Of a stretch of 40,223 nucleotides of DNA, positions 32,490-40,223 are shown in pieces. Under the pieces are notes generated by a model that worked only from the letters and a program-made list of their open reading frames with translations, was not told the DNA's origin and searched no databases. A program made the translations under genes and the position numbers. Each line of letters begins with the position of its first letter. Position 1 is the first letter of the stretch. Origin of the DNA: an uncultured Flavobacteriales bacterium (GTDB lineage: Bacteria; Bacteroidota; Bacteroidia; Flavobacteriales_D; Crocinitomicaceae); assembly GCA_913051935.1 (NCBI GenBank), contig CAJXCU010000021.1, forward strand, positions 1-40,223, given 5' to 3'.

Positions 32490-32535
32490 ACCCTCATTAT
32501 CCTGGTCAAAAGACTGAAATAATGAGGGTATTTAC
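32490..32535 (+). terminator. Rho-independent-type terminator after the carbonic anhydrase
   Basis: ACCCTCATTAT (32490-32500) and ATAATGAGGGT (32519-32529) are perfect 11-bp arms around an 18-base loop, followed by a T-rich stretch. This should end the carbonic anhydrase transcript 85 bases after its stop, so the next gene needs its own promoter unless the hairpin is read through. Confidence 0.65.
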
Positions 32536-32623
32536 TTTTAGCTTTTTCAAAGCTTAAAGTATAATTCTATTTGGATGTTCCATGCTACTAAACTTAAACT
32601 GAAATTGAACGTTTCGAAATAAG

Positions 32624-33523
32624 ATGGAGGCAATTATTACTGTTGTGGGTTTCTTGGGCGCGGGTAAAACAACTTTACTTAAGCATCTGGTAAGCTCTTA
32701 CGTTAGGAATGACTGGAGTCCTTTTGTGATTCTTAATGACTATGAAAATGCTTACCTCGACATGCAGCAGTTTAAAGAAAAATTGGCGCCAGATAGTTTA
32801 TGGCCTTTAAATGGTAGTTGTATTTGCTGCAGTGGGATTATGGAGCTTCGAGATTGTGTCAATAGAATTCCGGAGCGAAAAAAAGGAATTACACTTATTG
32901 AGGCAAATGGGACATCAGACGCATGTTCTCTAATGGGTTTCTTGGGTGTTGGCCTGAAAGAACGGTTTTTACCTCCCATACAGGTATCAGTCGTAGACAC
33001 ACGAAATTGGCAGAAACGCGGCGAACACAACGATCTTGAGTCCAATCAAATTCAGGTTTCTTCTCTAATTGTTTTAACACACTATAATTATTTGTCTTCT
33101 GAAAGAATTCAGCTTGTATCTGACGAAATTAAGGCAATTAACCCGACAGCTGATATAATGAAAATGGATGAAATTGATGGGTCATTGCTTCCCAGGCTTG
33201 AACCCGTCCATCGGGATTCAAAACAAATGGACCATCTCAAGGCACATTGGGCATCCAGTTCGATAGACCTTCCAAGATTAAAATCTGAGCGGTCTCTTCA
33301 GCAGGTTTGTTGCGAGATACCGCAAAGTATTCTGCGCGTGAAGGGGTGCACGCAAATAGGCGAGCAGCAGCATTATACTTATTTTGAAAGGACTCCTGAT
33401 GGAAAGATTTCAATTCGTCCTTTTAATGGGGTGCCTCAGACGGGCCCGAAGCTAATTACTATTGGTCCTGGCAGTGAGCCGTCAATGCTGAAAAATATTA
33501 TTGACAAGGTTTTGGCTATTTAA
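32624..33523 (+). CDS. COG0523/CobW-like G3E GTPase, divergent
   Basis: COG0523 GTPases are metal chaperones or insertases for zinc, cobalt or nitrile-hydratase iron, and several are induced by zinc starvation. The 299-aa product has Walker A GFLGAGKTT at 9-17 and the family metal motif CxCC at 66-69 (GSCICCSG). The usual IExxG strand is IEANG at 92-96, and the canonical NKxD guanine-specificity motif is replaced by LTHYNYL around 151-157. No His-rich metal tail is present and the C-terminal domain is short. Nucleotide specificity is therefore uncertain. It lies 218 bases behind the iota-type carbonic anhydrase, beyond a terminator. Only a one-mismatch -7 element (TCTATTTG, 32566-32573) is seen upstream. 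Confidence 0.88.
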   Translation: MEAIITVVGFLGAGKTTLLKHLVSSYVRNDWSPFVILNDYENAYLDMQQFKEKLAPDSLWPLNGSCICCSGIMELRDCVNRIPERKKGITLIEANGTSDACSLMGFLGVGLKERFLPPIQVSVVDTRNWQKRGEHNDLESNQIQVSSLIVLTHYNYLSSERIQLVSDEIKAINPTADIMKMDEIDGSLLPRLEPVHRDSKQMDHLKAHWASSSIDLPRLKSERSLQQVCCEIPQSILRVKGCTQIGEQQHYTYFERTPDGKISIRPFNGVPQTGPKLITIGPGSEPSMLKNIIDKVLAI

Positions 33524-33540
33524 ATTTAGGGACATTCATC

Positions 33541-34194
33541 CTAATCACAGTCAATTTCAGGTGTCCACAACTTAAAACGCTCAAGCGAACCACTGTATGA
33601 GCCTTTGATTAAATCACCATTAACAGTTTCAATGACATAACGCAGTTCGGAATTTGTTGTGTTGATTTGCTCAATTTTTATTTCAGCGTATTCTACCGCT
33701 ACTAAATTGTTACCATTAGTAAACGAAGAGGCCACAGTATCTGAATTTAATATAGTATTGGTTCCTTCAATTGTACCCCAGGCATTTGAATTTTCGCCCC
33801 AGGTCATATTTCTCTCCATATGAATTGTGAAGTCATTGACATCTTCAGTTCTTGAGTATTGATAAACCCCATCAGCAAGTTCTGTTTGTGGGAACCATAT
33901 TTTTACGGATGCACTAGGGTTTTCAATATAACCGTCCCAATTCCCCCAACAACCAAGTCTTAAGGTGTCTCCAATTTCTCCATCTAAGAGGTGAATAAAA
34001 TTTCTTGTCCATTCATAGTTGGTATCAGTATATGCTCTATCCGTTTCAATTAGTTCACCAGTACTTTCAATTAAATAATGGTTGTTTAAATCAAAATCGA
34101 ATTCAAAACGATATGTGCTATCGTTACTTTTGTCTTTGGAGCATCCTACAATTGCAAGGGTTATCAGAATTAGGAATATCGAATAAGCTTTCAT
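33541..34194 (-). CDS. Lipoprotein, function unknown
   Basis: The 217-aa product has a lipoprotein signal peptide with lipobox IVGC (Cys18). The mature part is rich in beta-prone residues, Asn, Thr and aromatics, as in small beta-sandwich lipoproteins of Bacteroidota, and I recognise no family. Its ATG at 34194 follows a full promoter (34220-34250) by a short leader. It converges on the COG0523 gene with 17 bases between the stops. No function is proposed. Confidence 0.8.
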   Translation of the reverse strand: MKAYSIFLILITLAIVGCSKDKSNDSTYRFEFDFDLNNHYLIESTGELIETDRAYTDTNYEWTRNFIHLLDGEIGDTLRLGCWGNWDGYIENPSASVKIWFPQTELADGVYQYSRTEDVNDFTIHMERNMTWGENSNAWGTIEGTNTILNSDTVASSFTNGNNLVAVEYAEIKIEQINTTNSELRYVIETVNGDLIKGSYSGSLERFKLWTPEIDCD

Positions 34195-34219
34195 ATTCTT
34201 TACGAATTTATTTTTTATT

Positions 34220-34250
34220 CAAAACTATGTAGATATAGGGGTGATGCAAA
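34220..34250 (-). promoter_or_regulatory. Bacteroidota promoter for the 34194 lipoprotein gene
   Basis: On the minus strand TTTG (34250-34247), a 19-base spacer and TAGTTTTG (34227-34220) match both halves of the Bacteroidota consensus. The start would be near 34213, 19 bases ahead of the ATG. This is one of the two best promoters in the window. Confidence 0.7.
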
Positions 34251-34307
34251 TACCTTATTTGGGGTAAATCGCCTCTTCTCAAAATAATTGAAAAGAACAA
34301 TACGGAA

Positions 34308-35192
34308 CTATTTGTTCTTTTTTGTTGCTCGAATCATGGCTTCAAGTTGGTCCCACATTTCTTGTGGAATATCTTCTAGTAAATTGAACTCTCCCGCTCC
34401 TTTCAGCCATTCTCCACCGTCAATGGTAATTACCTCTCCGTTAATATAAGAGGAAAAGTCTGATACTAAATATGCCGCTAAGTTTGCAAGCTCTTGATGC
34501 TCGCCGACCCTATTTAATGGGACTTTTTTCGACATATCAAATTTCTCTTTCAAATCTCCAGGAAGCAGTCTGTCCCACGCACCTTTGGTGGGGAAGGGTC
34601 CTGGCGCAATTGCGTTGAATTGCATTCCGTATTTTGCCCATTCGACAGCAAGGCTTCTTGTCATGGCAAGTACTCCTGCCTTTGCAGCGGCACTGGGAAC
34701 GACATAACCTGAGCCTGTCCATGCATAGGTAGTTACGATGTTGAGCACCTTTGTGTTTTCTTGTTTGCTTTTAATCCAATGTTTTCCAAATGCAAGGGTA
34801 CAGTTTTTAGTCCCTTTCAGAACAATATCGATAATTGTATCAAATGCATTTGCTGATAATCTTTCCGTGGGTGAGATGAAATTTCCGGCTGCGTTATTGA
34901 GCAATACGTCGACCTCACCAAAGGACTTTAGGACTTCCGCCAAGACCTGTTCTACCTGATCATAATGCCTTACGTCACATTGAATAGGTAAGCATATCCC
35001 ACCTGTTTCTGCCTCGAGCTCTTTTGCGGTATTTTTTAGTTTATCGAAATTCCTTGAGGTGATGGTTACTTTTGCACCGAGTTCTAAAAAGTAGCGTGAC
35101 ATGGCTTTACCAAGTCCGCTACCCCCCCCAGTTACAACAATGGTTTTCCCTTTCAGCGCGTCATCACGCAACATTTTTTCAGTATGTTTCAT
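34308..35192 (-). CDS. SDR oxidoreductase, 2,4-dienoyl-CoA reductase-like
   Basis: This is a short-chain dehydrogenase of 294 aa with the NADP-binding motif TGGGSGLG at 21-28 and NNAAG at 99-103. The usual catalytic YxxxK is replaced: the aligned segment is GYVVPSAAAKAG, so Lys171 is preceded four residues earlier by Ser167, while the nearest Tyr is at 163. Absence of YxxxK is characteristic of the 2,4-dienoyl-CoA reductase branch, which reduces dienoyl-CoA intermediates when unsaturated fatty acids are degraded. NAIAPGPFPTKGAW and a C-terminal INGEVITIDGGEWL fit that branch. No other beta-oxidation genes are next to it. ATG at 35192 (MKHTEKMLRDDALKGK) is used. Confidence 0.88.
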   Translation of the reverse strand: MKHTEKMLRDDALKGKTIVVTGGGSGLGKAMSRYFLELGAKVTITSRNFDKLKNTAKELEAETGGICLPIQCDVRHYDQVEQVLAEVLKSFGEVDVLLNNAAGNFISPTERLSANAFDTIIDIVLKGTKNCTLAFGKHWIKSKQENTKVLNIVTTYAWTGSGYVVPSAAAKAGVLAMTRSLAVEWAKYGMQFNAIAPGPFPTKGAWDRLLPGDLKEKFDMSKKVPLNRVGEHQELANLAAYLVSDFSSYINGEVITIDGGEWLKGAGEFNLLEDIPQEMWDQLEAMIRATKKNK

Positions 35193-35500
35193 AGTTTATC
35201 TGTAGGTTTTGGCTAAAATACGGAAAGACTTTGGTGTTTTCATCGTTTAGTACGTTGTTCATAGGAAAATGTATCTAGATAAAATCCTGATTAAAGACGA
35301 TAGCCAAAAGATTTATTTTTATCATTCGGTTTGAAAACCAGGAATGCAATTAGAACTCGTATACACGATAGCACTCTAGTTATATACCGTGGTTTTTTGC
35401 GTTTAGTTATTAACGATCTGAAGACTATCTAATATTTTTTCTCCAACATCTTGATAATTTGCAAATTCTTTTCAGTGTTGTTTTTTGGCCTGAAATTATC
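35193..35500. other. 308-base gap between the SDR and AsmA-type genes, nothing recognised
   Basis: Both flanking genes are on the minus strand. The gap must hold the end of the AsmA-type transcript and the SDR promoter. I find only a one-mismatch -7 element for the SDR (minus strand TATTTTAG, 35220-35213) and no strong hairpin with a T-run, RNA gene or small coding frame. Confidence 0.5.
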
Positions 35501-38500
35501 TTAATTTTTATTTCGGTCCTTACCTAAGGATATTTTATAGTCATCCATATTCCCTTTGATTTTGAGATTCAAATAACGTGTCTTTTTAGTTGAATCTGCA
35601 CGAATAATTTCATCTTTATCCTGTTTTCCGCTTTGTTCTTTGTTTTTTCCAAAAAGGCTATACTGAGCTCCCTGTTTAATAATAGACCATGGAATTTTCA
35701 CATAGTATTCCATATTAAGGTCCATATCCTGCTTGCCAGACAATTCAAAATGTCCTAAAGTGGATTCTATGGTCATATTAGGTATAGTGAGTTCACCATT
35801 CGTAATGTCCATGTGGTTTTCTAATGTGTCAAAGCGTACTGAGCTGAGGTCTTTGTCCCCCATATAATCAGAAAGCATCATCATATAGCTGTAGTTCTCG
35901 AGCCTGCCATTCAATACCTGAATATCCATATGTATTTCTGATTTGTCAAGATCAGGAACCATATCGGGATACATCCTTATTTTTCCTGTAATATCTGCTG
36001 TGAGTTTTCCGTGCAGGTTTTCAGAGACAATTGCATCTTGTCCAAAATCTTCAAATTTAAATAGCACCTTGTCCATATCCATATTTTTCAATTGAAGCAT
36101 AGGACTCAGATAAATATGTTTGGGGTCTGAACCGTTGAAATATCCGGACATTTTCACCTCTCCTCCCGCGGCTTTTAGGTCTAAGGTATCGACGTATAGG
36201 TAATGATTTTGATTGGTTCGAAGACGAGAATGAATATTTTGTAAGTCAATGCGATGGTAGATAAAGTGACCGACATCGACATCAATTGTCATATCTGTAA
36301 AAGGTAGTTCATATACATTAAATGCTTCTTCATGCTTAGCGGTGTTTTGATCAGTAATTTGAGTCGAGCCTGGAAGGTTAAAATTAAATAGCTGATCGAA
36401 GTCAATATAATTTGCTTTCAGACCTATATGGTTGTCTCGTTTTCTGATAGATGGATTATTTCCGAGGTAATAATTCATGTCGAGATTAAATATCGTGCGG
36501 CCTATTTCCCCATGAAAATCTTGTACCATAAGGTGCTCATCCTCATAATGAAAACGGCCTCTGAAATTTTCAAAGCGCATAGGATGTAAACGCATTTTTG
36601 CATTCAGTCTGTCTAGCTCAAGATCAATAGAATGAAGTGCTGATTCCCGGTAATGCATACTAGATTGTAAATGAAGCACAAGCTTATCGACTTGCTCATG
36701 TCGATAATCTATCGGAACGTAGTTTTCTCCTCCGTACGAAAACACATCTTCTAAGCGAAAGCGATCAGAGGTAAATGTAATGTCTAAATCAACATCTCCA
36801 TCAAGAACGTCTTTCATCCAAAAGCCATAATCGTGGGCCAAACCATTAAAATGGAAATCTGAATCATCAATATATCCAGTAAAGTCCTTAATATTCAAAT
36901 CCCTTTCTCCGATTAAAAGATCAACATGGAAGTCGTGTAATTCATGGGGATAATGCTTTAGTTTCGCATATAAATTATCTATAAAAAATTCTCCAACTGG
37001 AAGGTTTGGTGATTCAGTAAAGGCACGTGCAGAAGAATTGAAAGAGAGTCCTACTTTCAGGCCTTCTATTTTTTCATCTACACCGATGCTGTCTTTTTTT
37101 GAATAATTTGTGATTTCAGCAAAATCAATTGTTTTGGATGTAATATCAAGGTGCGCATTTACAGGGGTACTTGTGTGGTGCATAATGGCTGGGAGATCAG
37201 AGAGGTATCCTGTTATAGATAGATCAGAATTACCAAACTGCATATCAAATAAATCAAGCTCAGCTTTTTTTCCATTCATGATTAGATGCAGGTTCAGTTT
37301 TTCAAGTGGAGCTGGCAAGTCAACAGATTTCATGGACAAGCCCTGAACGCTTAGCTCACTAAAATAAGCCTGGTTCAAGTCGTTTAAGGCCAGCCCGGGG
37401 TTGTCTATGTCAATAATGTCATGAAAGCGCATCTCGAGTTGTGCAGTGCCGGCTGCTTCTACACCGTCTATGCTTAAGAATTTGGTCAAAAAACCAACAT
37501 TAAAATCGGCGTTTAGGCGCATGTCAACCTCTGGCTCTTCAAAGTTTTTCACAAAAATGGAACCTACAAAACTCCCTGTTTCAAGCTTAGCAGTCATTCC
37601 TTTCAATGAAAACTCCATGGTCTGAAGGTTGCGTCTTGAACCATTTGTAAAGTGACCCTCAAAACCCATGTCATCTATTCGTTTTCCAGCACTTGTATTT
37701 TCAAGAAATGCTTCACTCGCTCCAAATTCTGCATCAATAAAGGGCATGATTCCATGCAATGTTGGCCCTTTTACGCGTGCATTGAAATAAATATTTCCCG
37801 CATTTTTATAACGTTCAAGCACAGGAAGAATATCAGAAGGAGCAAAGGCTATGAGCATGTCGAAGTTTGGTTTTGTTCCTTTTATATTGAGGTCTAGATC
37901 TACATTATTTTTAAGGTCAATCGAGCCGTGTATGTCAAAATCTCCATGCTCCATCCTTATCCCTGAAGGCTCTAGAACCAATTTGCCAGTTTTGTCATTT
38001 AAGGAAAGGTCTGTGTGAAACTCAAAGTGCTTGCGTTTGATATATGTTGAATCTCCGTTTTCTACAACATTCAGCTCGAATTCAGTATCAATATGTGCAT
38101 TAATTAGGTCCCCAGCAGTTTGAAAACCTCCTTTTGCATAGTAAATAAAGGTTTCAACATCTACATTTGTGGCCTCGTCGAGTTTATGAACATCTATGTT
38201 GCGAAGCTGTATATTTTTCAGGTGAATGTCCATTGGTTCTTCACCTTCCGACGCCTCATTTGTCTTTAAGGCATTTTGAATATTGATTGTTCCATCTTTG
38301 TGGAAAATTAGGTTTACTACCCCATCCGCAATCAATAGATTTTTGATATCAAAATTACCCTGAATGATGTCCCAGACATTAAATCCCGTATAGATATTTC
38401 CGACCTCAAGTAGCTTTTCAGCCGAACCATTTTTCGATTCGCTTATGCTTACATGCTCTACTTTGATTGAGATGTAAGGGAAATTTGCGAAGGGCTCTAG

Positions 38501-38689
38501 GTGAGTTTCTCCAATTGCTATTTTGCCCTCATATGACTGATTTAATGCAATGATTTCGGCCTGAATCAATTGATCCTGTTTTGCGTAGAGAATAAGTAAA
38601 GCAATGCTCAGAATAAAGACGGGTACAGTAAAAAGAATAACTGTAAAACGAATCCAGAATTTTTTTTTTAGAAGAAAGGATGGTCTCAT
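35501..38689 (-). CDS. AsmA-like envelope protein
   Basis: The 1062-aa product has one N-terminal membrane helix (about 11-35, WIRFTVILFTVPVFILSIALLILY) and then a long periplasmic region of repeating beta strands. This resembles the AsmA/TamB superfamily, whose members form lipid-carrying bridges or affect outer-membrane assembly. N-terminal LNQSYEGKIAIGETHLEPFANFPYISIKVEHVSI and C-terminal LNLKIKGNMDDYKISLG are typical of the Bacteroidota AsmA group. The middle shows recurring pairs such as HGDFDIHGSIDLKNNVDLDLNIKG. Lipid transport is family inference. ATG at 38689 follows a promoter by a short leader. It stands alone, divergent from the thioredoxin-fold gene. Confidence 0.85.
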   Translation of the reverse strand: MRPSFLLKKKFWIRFTVILFTVPVFILSIALLILYAKQDQLIQAEIIALNQSYEGKIAIGETHLEPFANFPYISIKVEHVSISESKNGSAEKLLEVGNIYTGFNVWDIIQGNFDIKNLLIADGVVNLIFHKDGTINIQNALKTNEASEGEEPMDIHLKNIQLRNIDVHKLDEATNVDVETFIYYAKGGFQTAGDLINAHIDTEFELNVVENGDSTYIKRKHFEFHTDLSLNDKTGKLVLEPSGIRMEHGDFDIHGSIDLKNNVDLDLNIKGTKPNFDMLIAFAPSDILPVLERYKNAGNIYFNARVKGPTLHGIMPFIDAEFGASEAFLENTSAGKRIDDMGFEGHFTNGSRRNLQTMEFSLKGMTAKLETGSFVGSIFVKNFEEPEVDMRLNADFNVGFLTKFLSIDGVEAAGTAQLEMRFHDIIDIDNPGLALNDLNQAYFSELSVQGLSMKSVDLPAPLEKLNLHLIMNGKKAELDLFDMQFGNSDLSITGYLSDLPAIMHHTSTPVNAHLDITSKTIDFAEITNYSKKDSIGVDEKIEGLKVGLSFNSSARAFTESPNLPVGEFFIDNLYAKLKHYPHELHDFHVDLLIGERDLNIKDFTGYIDDSDFHFNGLAHDYGFWMKDVLDGDVDLDITFTSDRFRLEDVFSYGGENYVPIDYRHEQVDKLVLHLQSSMHYRESALHSIDLELDRLNAKMRLHPMRFENFRGRFHYEDEHLMVQDFHGEIGRTIFNLDMNYYLGNNPSIRKRDNHIGLKANYIDFDQLFNFNLPGSTQITDQNTAKHEEAFNVYELPFTDMTIDVDVGHFIYHRIDLQNIHSRLRTNQNHYLYVDTLDLKAAGGEVKMSGYFNGSDPKHIYLSPMLQLKNMDMDKVLFKFEDFGQDAIVSENLHGKLTADITGKIRMYPDMVPDLDKSEIHMDIQVLNGRLENYSYMMMLSDYMGDKDLSSVRFDTLENHMDITNGELTIPNMTIESTLGHFELSGKQDMDLNMEYYVKIPWSIIKQGAQYSLFGKNKEQSGKQDKDEIIRADSTKKTRYLNLKIKGNMDDYKISLGKDRNKN

Positions 38690-38708
38690 ACAGTTGATAA
38701 AGTGAGTC

Positions 38709-38739
38709 TAAAGTTAGTTATCAATTTAACGCTATCAAA
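38709..38739 (-). promoter_or_regulatory. Promoter for the AsmA-like gene
   Basis: On the minus strand TTTG (38739-38736), 19 bases, then TAACTTTA (38716-38709), which has one mismatch to TAnnTTTG. The start would be near 38702, about 13 bases before the ATG. Confidence 0.45.
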
Positions 38740-38801
38740 GACTTTTGGGTACGTTAAAATCAAAAGGAAATTGGGTAACATAAAATTCACATTGTAAATT
38801 G

Positions 38802-38831
38802 TTTGTTAATCTAAAAGATTGAGTACTTTTG
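38802..38831 (+). promoter_or_regulatory. Bacteroidota promoter for the thioredoxin-fold gene
   Basis: TTTG at 38802-38805, 18 bases, TACTTTTG at 38824-38831 (exact TAnnTTTG). The start would be near 38838, about 20 bases ahead of the ATG at 38858. This rules out the in-frame TTG at 38819, which lies upstream of the -7 element. Confidence 0.7.
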
Positions 38832-38857
38832 CGCTCTCAAATATTAAAATATTAATT

Positions 38858-39520
38858 ATGAAAGTAGCGTTAATTAGTTTATTTACAGGTCTTTTGCTAT
38901 CAGTTTCAGCACAAGTTCCAAATTGGACACAGTACACCTGTGATGGTGATTCATACAGCATGTACAAGGAGCTATCCAAAGGAAAGGCAGTTGTTATTAA
39001 TTTTTCAAGTTTATGGTGCGCAGGTACTGCTGCTGGTGCAGAATCTACAGAGTCTCTTTGGCAAAATACAATGACTGAAAACGTAAAAGTTTTTGGTTTT
39101 ATCCATGAAGATCGAGATTTTAATACAGCGGATTGTGATGATGCTGGTCAATGGGGGTCTGACTATGGAATAAGCTACCCGATATTTATCAATATTGATA
39201 ATGTTTTACAAAGCTATATCAATAAGTATACGCAGAATGGTGCAACAACACTACCTTGGTTCTTATTGTTTCTTCCTGATGCTGAATCCCCAGAGGCAAG
39301 TCAGCTTGTATACAGTGGTCATGATATGGGTACATTAAATCATATCTTGAACGATCAATGGTTGCAGTCTGCCGGGCTTACAGCCGACATAGCAGCTAGT
39401 AAAGTTTTGGTTAGAATTTTAGACCATATGGGTCGCGAAACAGAATTCAAAGCGAATACGCCACTTATTTATGTTTATTCGGATGGGACTACAGAAAAAG
39501 TATTTACCATCGGACAATAA
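38858..39520 (+). CDS. Secreted thioredoxin-fold protein lacking the second active-site Cys
   Basis: From the ATG at 38858 the 220-aa product has a signal peptide (KVALISLFTGLLLSVSA, cut near Ala18-Gln19) and a thioredoxin-like domain. The strand AVVINFSSLWC (44-54) is followed by AGT where a CxxC protein would have GPC, so the active site reads Cys54-Ala-Gly-Thr57 and disulfide exchange by the standard mechanism is not expected. LPWFLLFLP further on supplies the cis-Pro loop. The C-terminal VLVRILDHMGRETEFKANTPLIYVYSDGTTEKVF resembles the last strands of a type A T9SS sorting domain, so it may be secreted to the surface. The gene is monocistronic, with a good promoter and terminator. Confidence 0.8.
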   Translation: MKVALISLFTGLLLSVSAQVPNWTQYTCDGDSYSMYKELSKGKAVVINFSSLWCAGTAAGAESTESLWQNTMTENVKVFGFIHEDRDFNTADCDDAGQWGSDYGISYPIFINIDNVLQSYINKYTQNGATTLPWFLLFLPDAESPEASQLVYSGHDMGTLNHILNDQWLQSAGLTADIAASKVLVRILDHMGRETEFKANTPLIYVYSDGTTEKVFTIGQ

Positions 39521-39538
39521 ATAATTCAAAATAAATAT

Positions 39539-39576
39539 AGAATAGCCTTTCTTTAAAGGGGGGGCTATTTTTTTTG
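39539..39576 (+). terminator. Rho-independent terminator after the thioredoxin-fold gene
   Basis: AATAGCC (39541-39547) pairs with GGCTATT (39563-39569), extendable by about two pairs, and is followed by an eight-base T-run. It lies between two convergent genes and is the clearest intrinsic terminator in the window. Confidence 0.8.
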
Positions 39577-39586
39577 TCTTTTCTTT

Positions 39587-40223
39587 TTAGGTTGAATTAC
39601 TCTTTCTTCTTCGAAGTAATAGAAAAGTGAGGACTGCTCCGATTAAAAGTCCTATCCCTAGAAATAACAATCTTTCATTTTTGATCTTCTCATTAATACG
39701 CTCTTTTGCCTTCAATGATTTATTATCTTTTTTGGTCTTTGCGGTCAATTGGTTCTGAAGAATCTCTAACGAATCGATTACCTGCATTTTATGTAAATGA
39801 ATAGAGTCTTGCTTATTGGCGAATTCATCGATTCCCATGAGTACAAGTTCAGGGTTGATTTGACTGCGCTTCATCATTTTAACAAATGCATCAGGCAGCT
39901 CAGGTTGTGAAGGCAGGTTATCTCTTTTAATATTGAGGGCTCTAATTTTTTCTTTTATTTTTCTGTCAAGCCAATTTGAATTCTCATATACTAAGGCATA
40001 TATGTATCCAAGTAATGCATTTTCATAAGAGCCATATTCCATATTGAAATCCCCGATGGTTTCTAAAAGATTCGCCATGACTTTATTAGGGGCAGGCGTG
40101 AACGGGGCCCTTGTTCGTAGCTGATAAAAAAAGTTTCGATTGATTTTTTCAATGTTCCGAGGGGACAACTCTCTATTTGTATGTTTTATAAGCTCTGATA
40201 TTTCAATGATATTGTTGCGGTCA
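39587..40223 (-). CDS. C-terminally membrane-anchored protein, incomplete at the window edge
   Basis: The reading frame is open to the right edge of the window: upstream of the TTG at 40168 the frame continues without a stop through DRNNIIEISELIKHTNRE, so the true start lies outside and at least 211 residues are visible. The visible part is helical and TPR-like (ETIGDFNMEYGSYENALLGYIYALVYE), then a Lys-rich coiled-coil-like stretch (SLEILQNQLTAKTKKDNKSLKAKERINEKIKN). It ends in one membrane helix (LLFLGIGLLIGAVLTFLLL) and a basic tail (RRRKSNST). This topology is like that of Bacteroidota sensor or TPR proteins that end after the helix, but I cannot name a family. It converges on the thioredoxin-fold gene. 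Confidence 0.75.
   Translation of the reverse strand, partial: DRNNIIEISELIKHTNRELSPRNIEKINRNFFYQLRTRAPFTPAPNKVMANLLETIGDFNMEYGSYENALLGYIYALVYENSNWLDRKIKEKIRALNIKRDNLPSQPELPDAFVKMMKRSQINPELVLMGIDEFANKQDSIHLHKMQVIDSLEILQNQLTAKTKKDNKSLKAKERINEKIKNERLLFLGIGLLIGAVLTFLLLRRRKSNST

Noticed and set aside
38819-38857. TTG start at 38819 for the thioredoxin-fold gene
   Set aside because: It lies upstream of the -7 element at 38824-38831 and would place 13 residues before the signal peptide.
1-40223. tRNA genes, CRISPR arrays, insertion sequences or prophage genes
   Set aside because: I looked through the intergenic regions and found no cloverleaf with a T-arm motif, no spaced direct-repeat array, and no transposase, integrase or phage structural gene.

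Overview
This window is a chromosomal stretch from a member of the Bacteroidota, most likely a marine-type Flavobacteriales relative (inference). The evidence is the AT-rich sequence, type IX secretion (T9SS) sorting tails of both kinds, choice-of-anchor-L and SprB-like repeat proteins, many small lipoproteins with a Ser-Cys lipobox, and several promoters with the Bacteroidota -7 element TAnnTTTG. I see no tRNA, rRNA, CRISPR array, insertion sequence, prophage or attachment site. Both window ends cut an ordinary chromosome; the last gene (minus strand, right edge) is incomplete.

Layout. 1-4 kb: nrdA then purH, both on the minus strand, with a 16-bp perfect palindrome between them. 4.4-10.7 kb, plus strand: comF, a lipoprotein, an FAD oxidoreductase, lepA, a small membrane protein and hflX. 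10.7-19.3 kb, minus strand: a PaaZ-type fusion enzyme, a tiny lipoprotein, rseP, and a packed set of M20 peptidase, LEA-type lipoprotein and polA. 19.5-26.3 kb, plus strand: an apparent operon of two T9SS cargo proteins and an OppA-like lipoprotein. 26.3-31.7 kb: tryptophan 2,3-dioxygenase, a 51-aa membrane protein I found by reading the gap, fumC, a Nudix hydrolase, an MscS channel and a pirin. 31.9-33.5 kb: an iota-type (COG4337) carbonic anhydrase followed by a COG0523 GTPase. 33.5-40.2 kb: a lipoprotein, a 2,4-dienoyl-CoA-reductase-like SDR, a large AsmA-type protein, a secreted thioredoxin-fold protein and a truncated C-terminally anchored protein.

Most genes are housekeeping: nucleotide synthesis (nrdA, purH), DNA repair and replication (polA), translation and ribosome rescue (lepA, hflX), envelope proteolysis (rseP) and the TCA cycle (fumC).

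The most unusual item is nrdA. It keeps the class I fold and the active-site Asn-Cys-Glu, but it has Gly in place of the conserved redox cysteine, Phe-His in place of the Tyr-Tyr radical-transfer pair, and no cysteines in its C-terminal tail. nrdB is not beside it. The second notable item is the pairing of a carbonic anhydrase from a family that can work without metal with a metallochaperone-type GTPase. This would fit a metal-sparing module, but that is inference.
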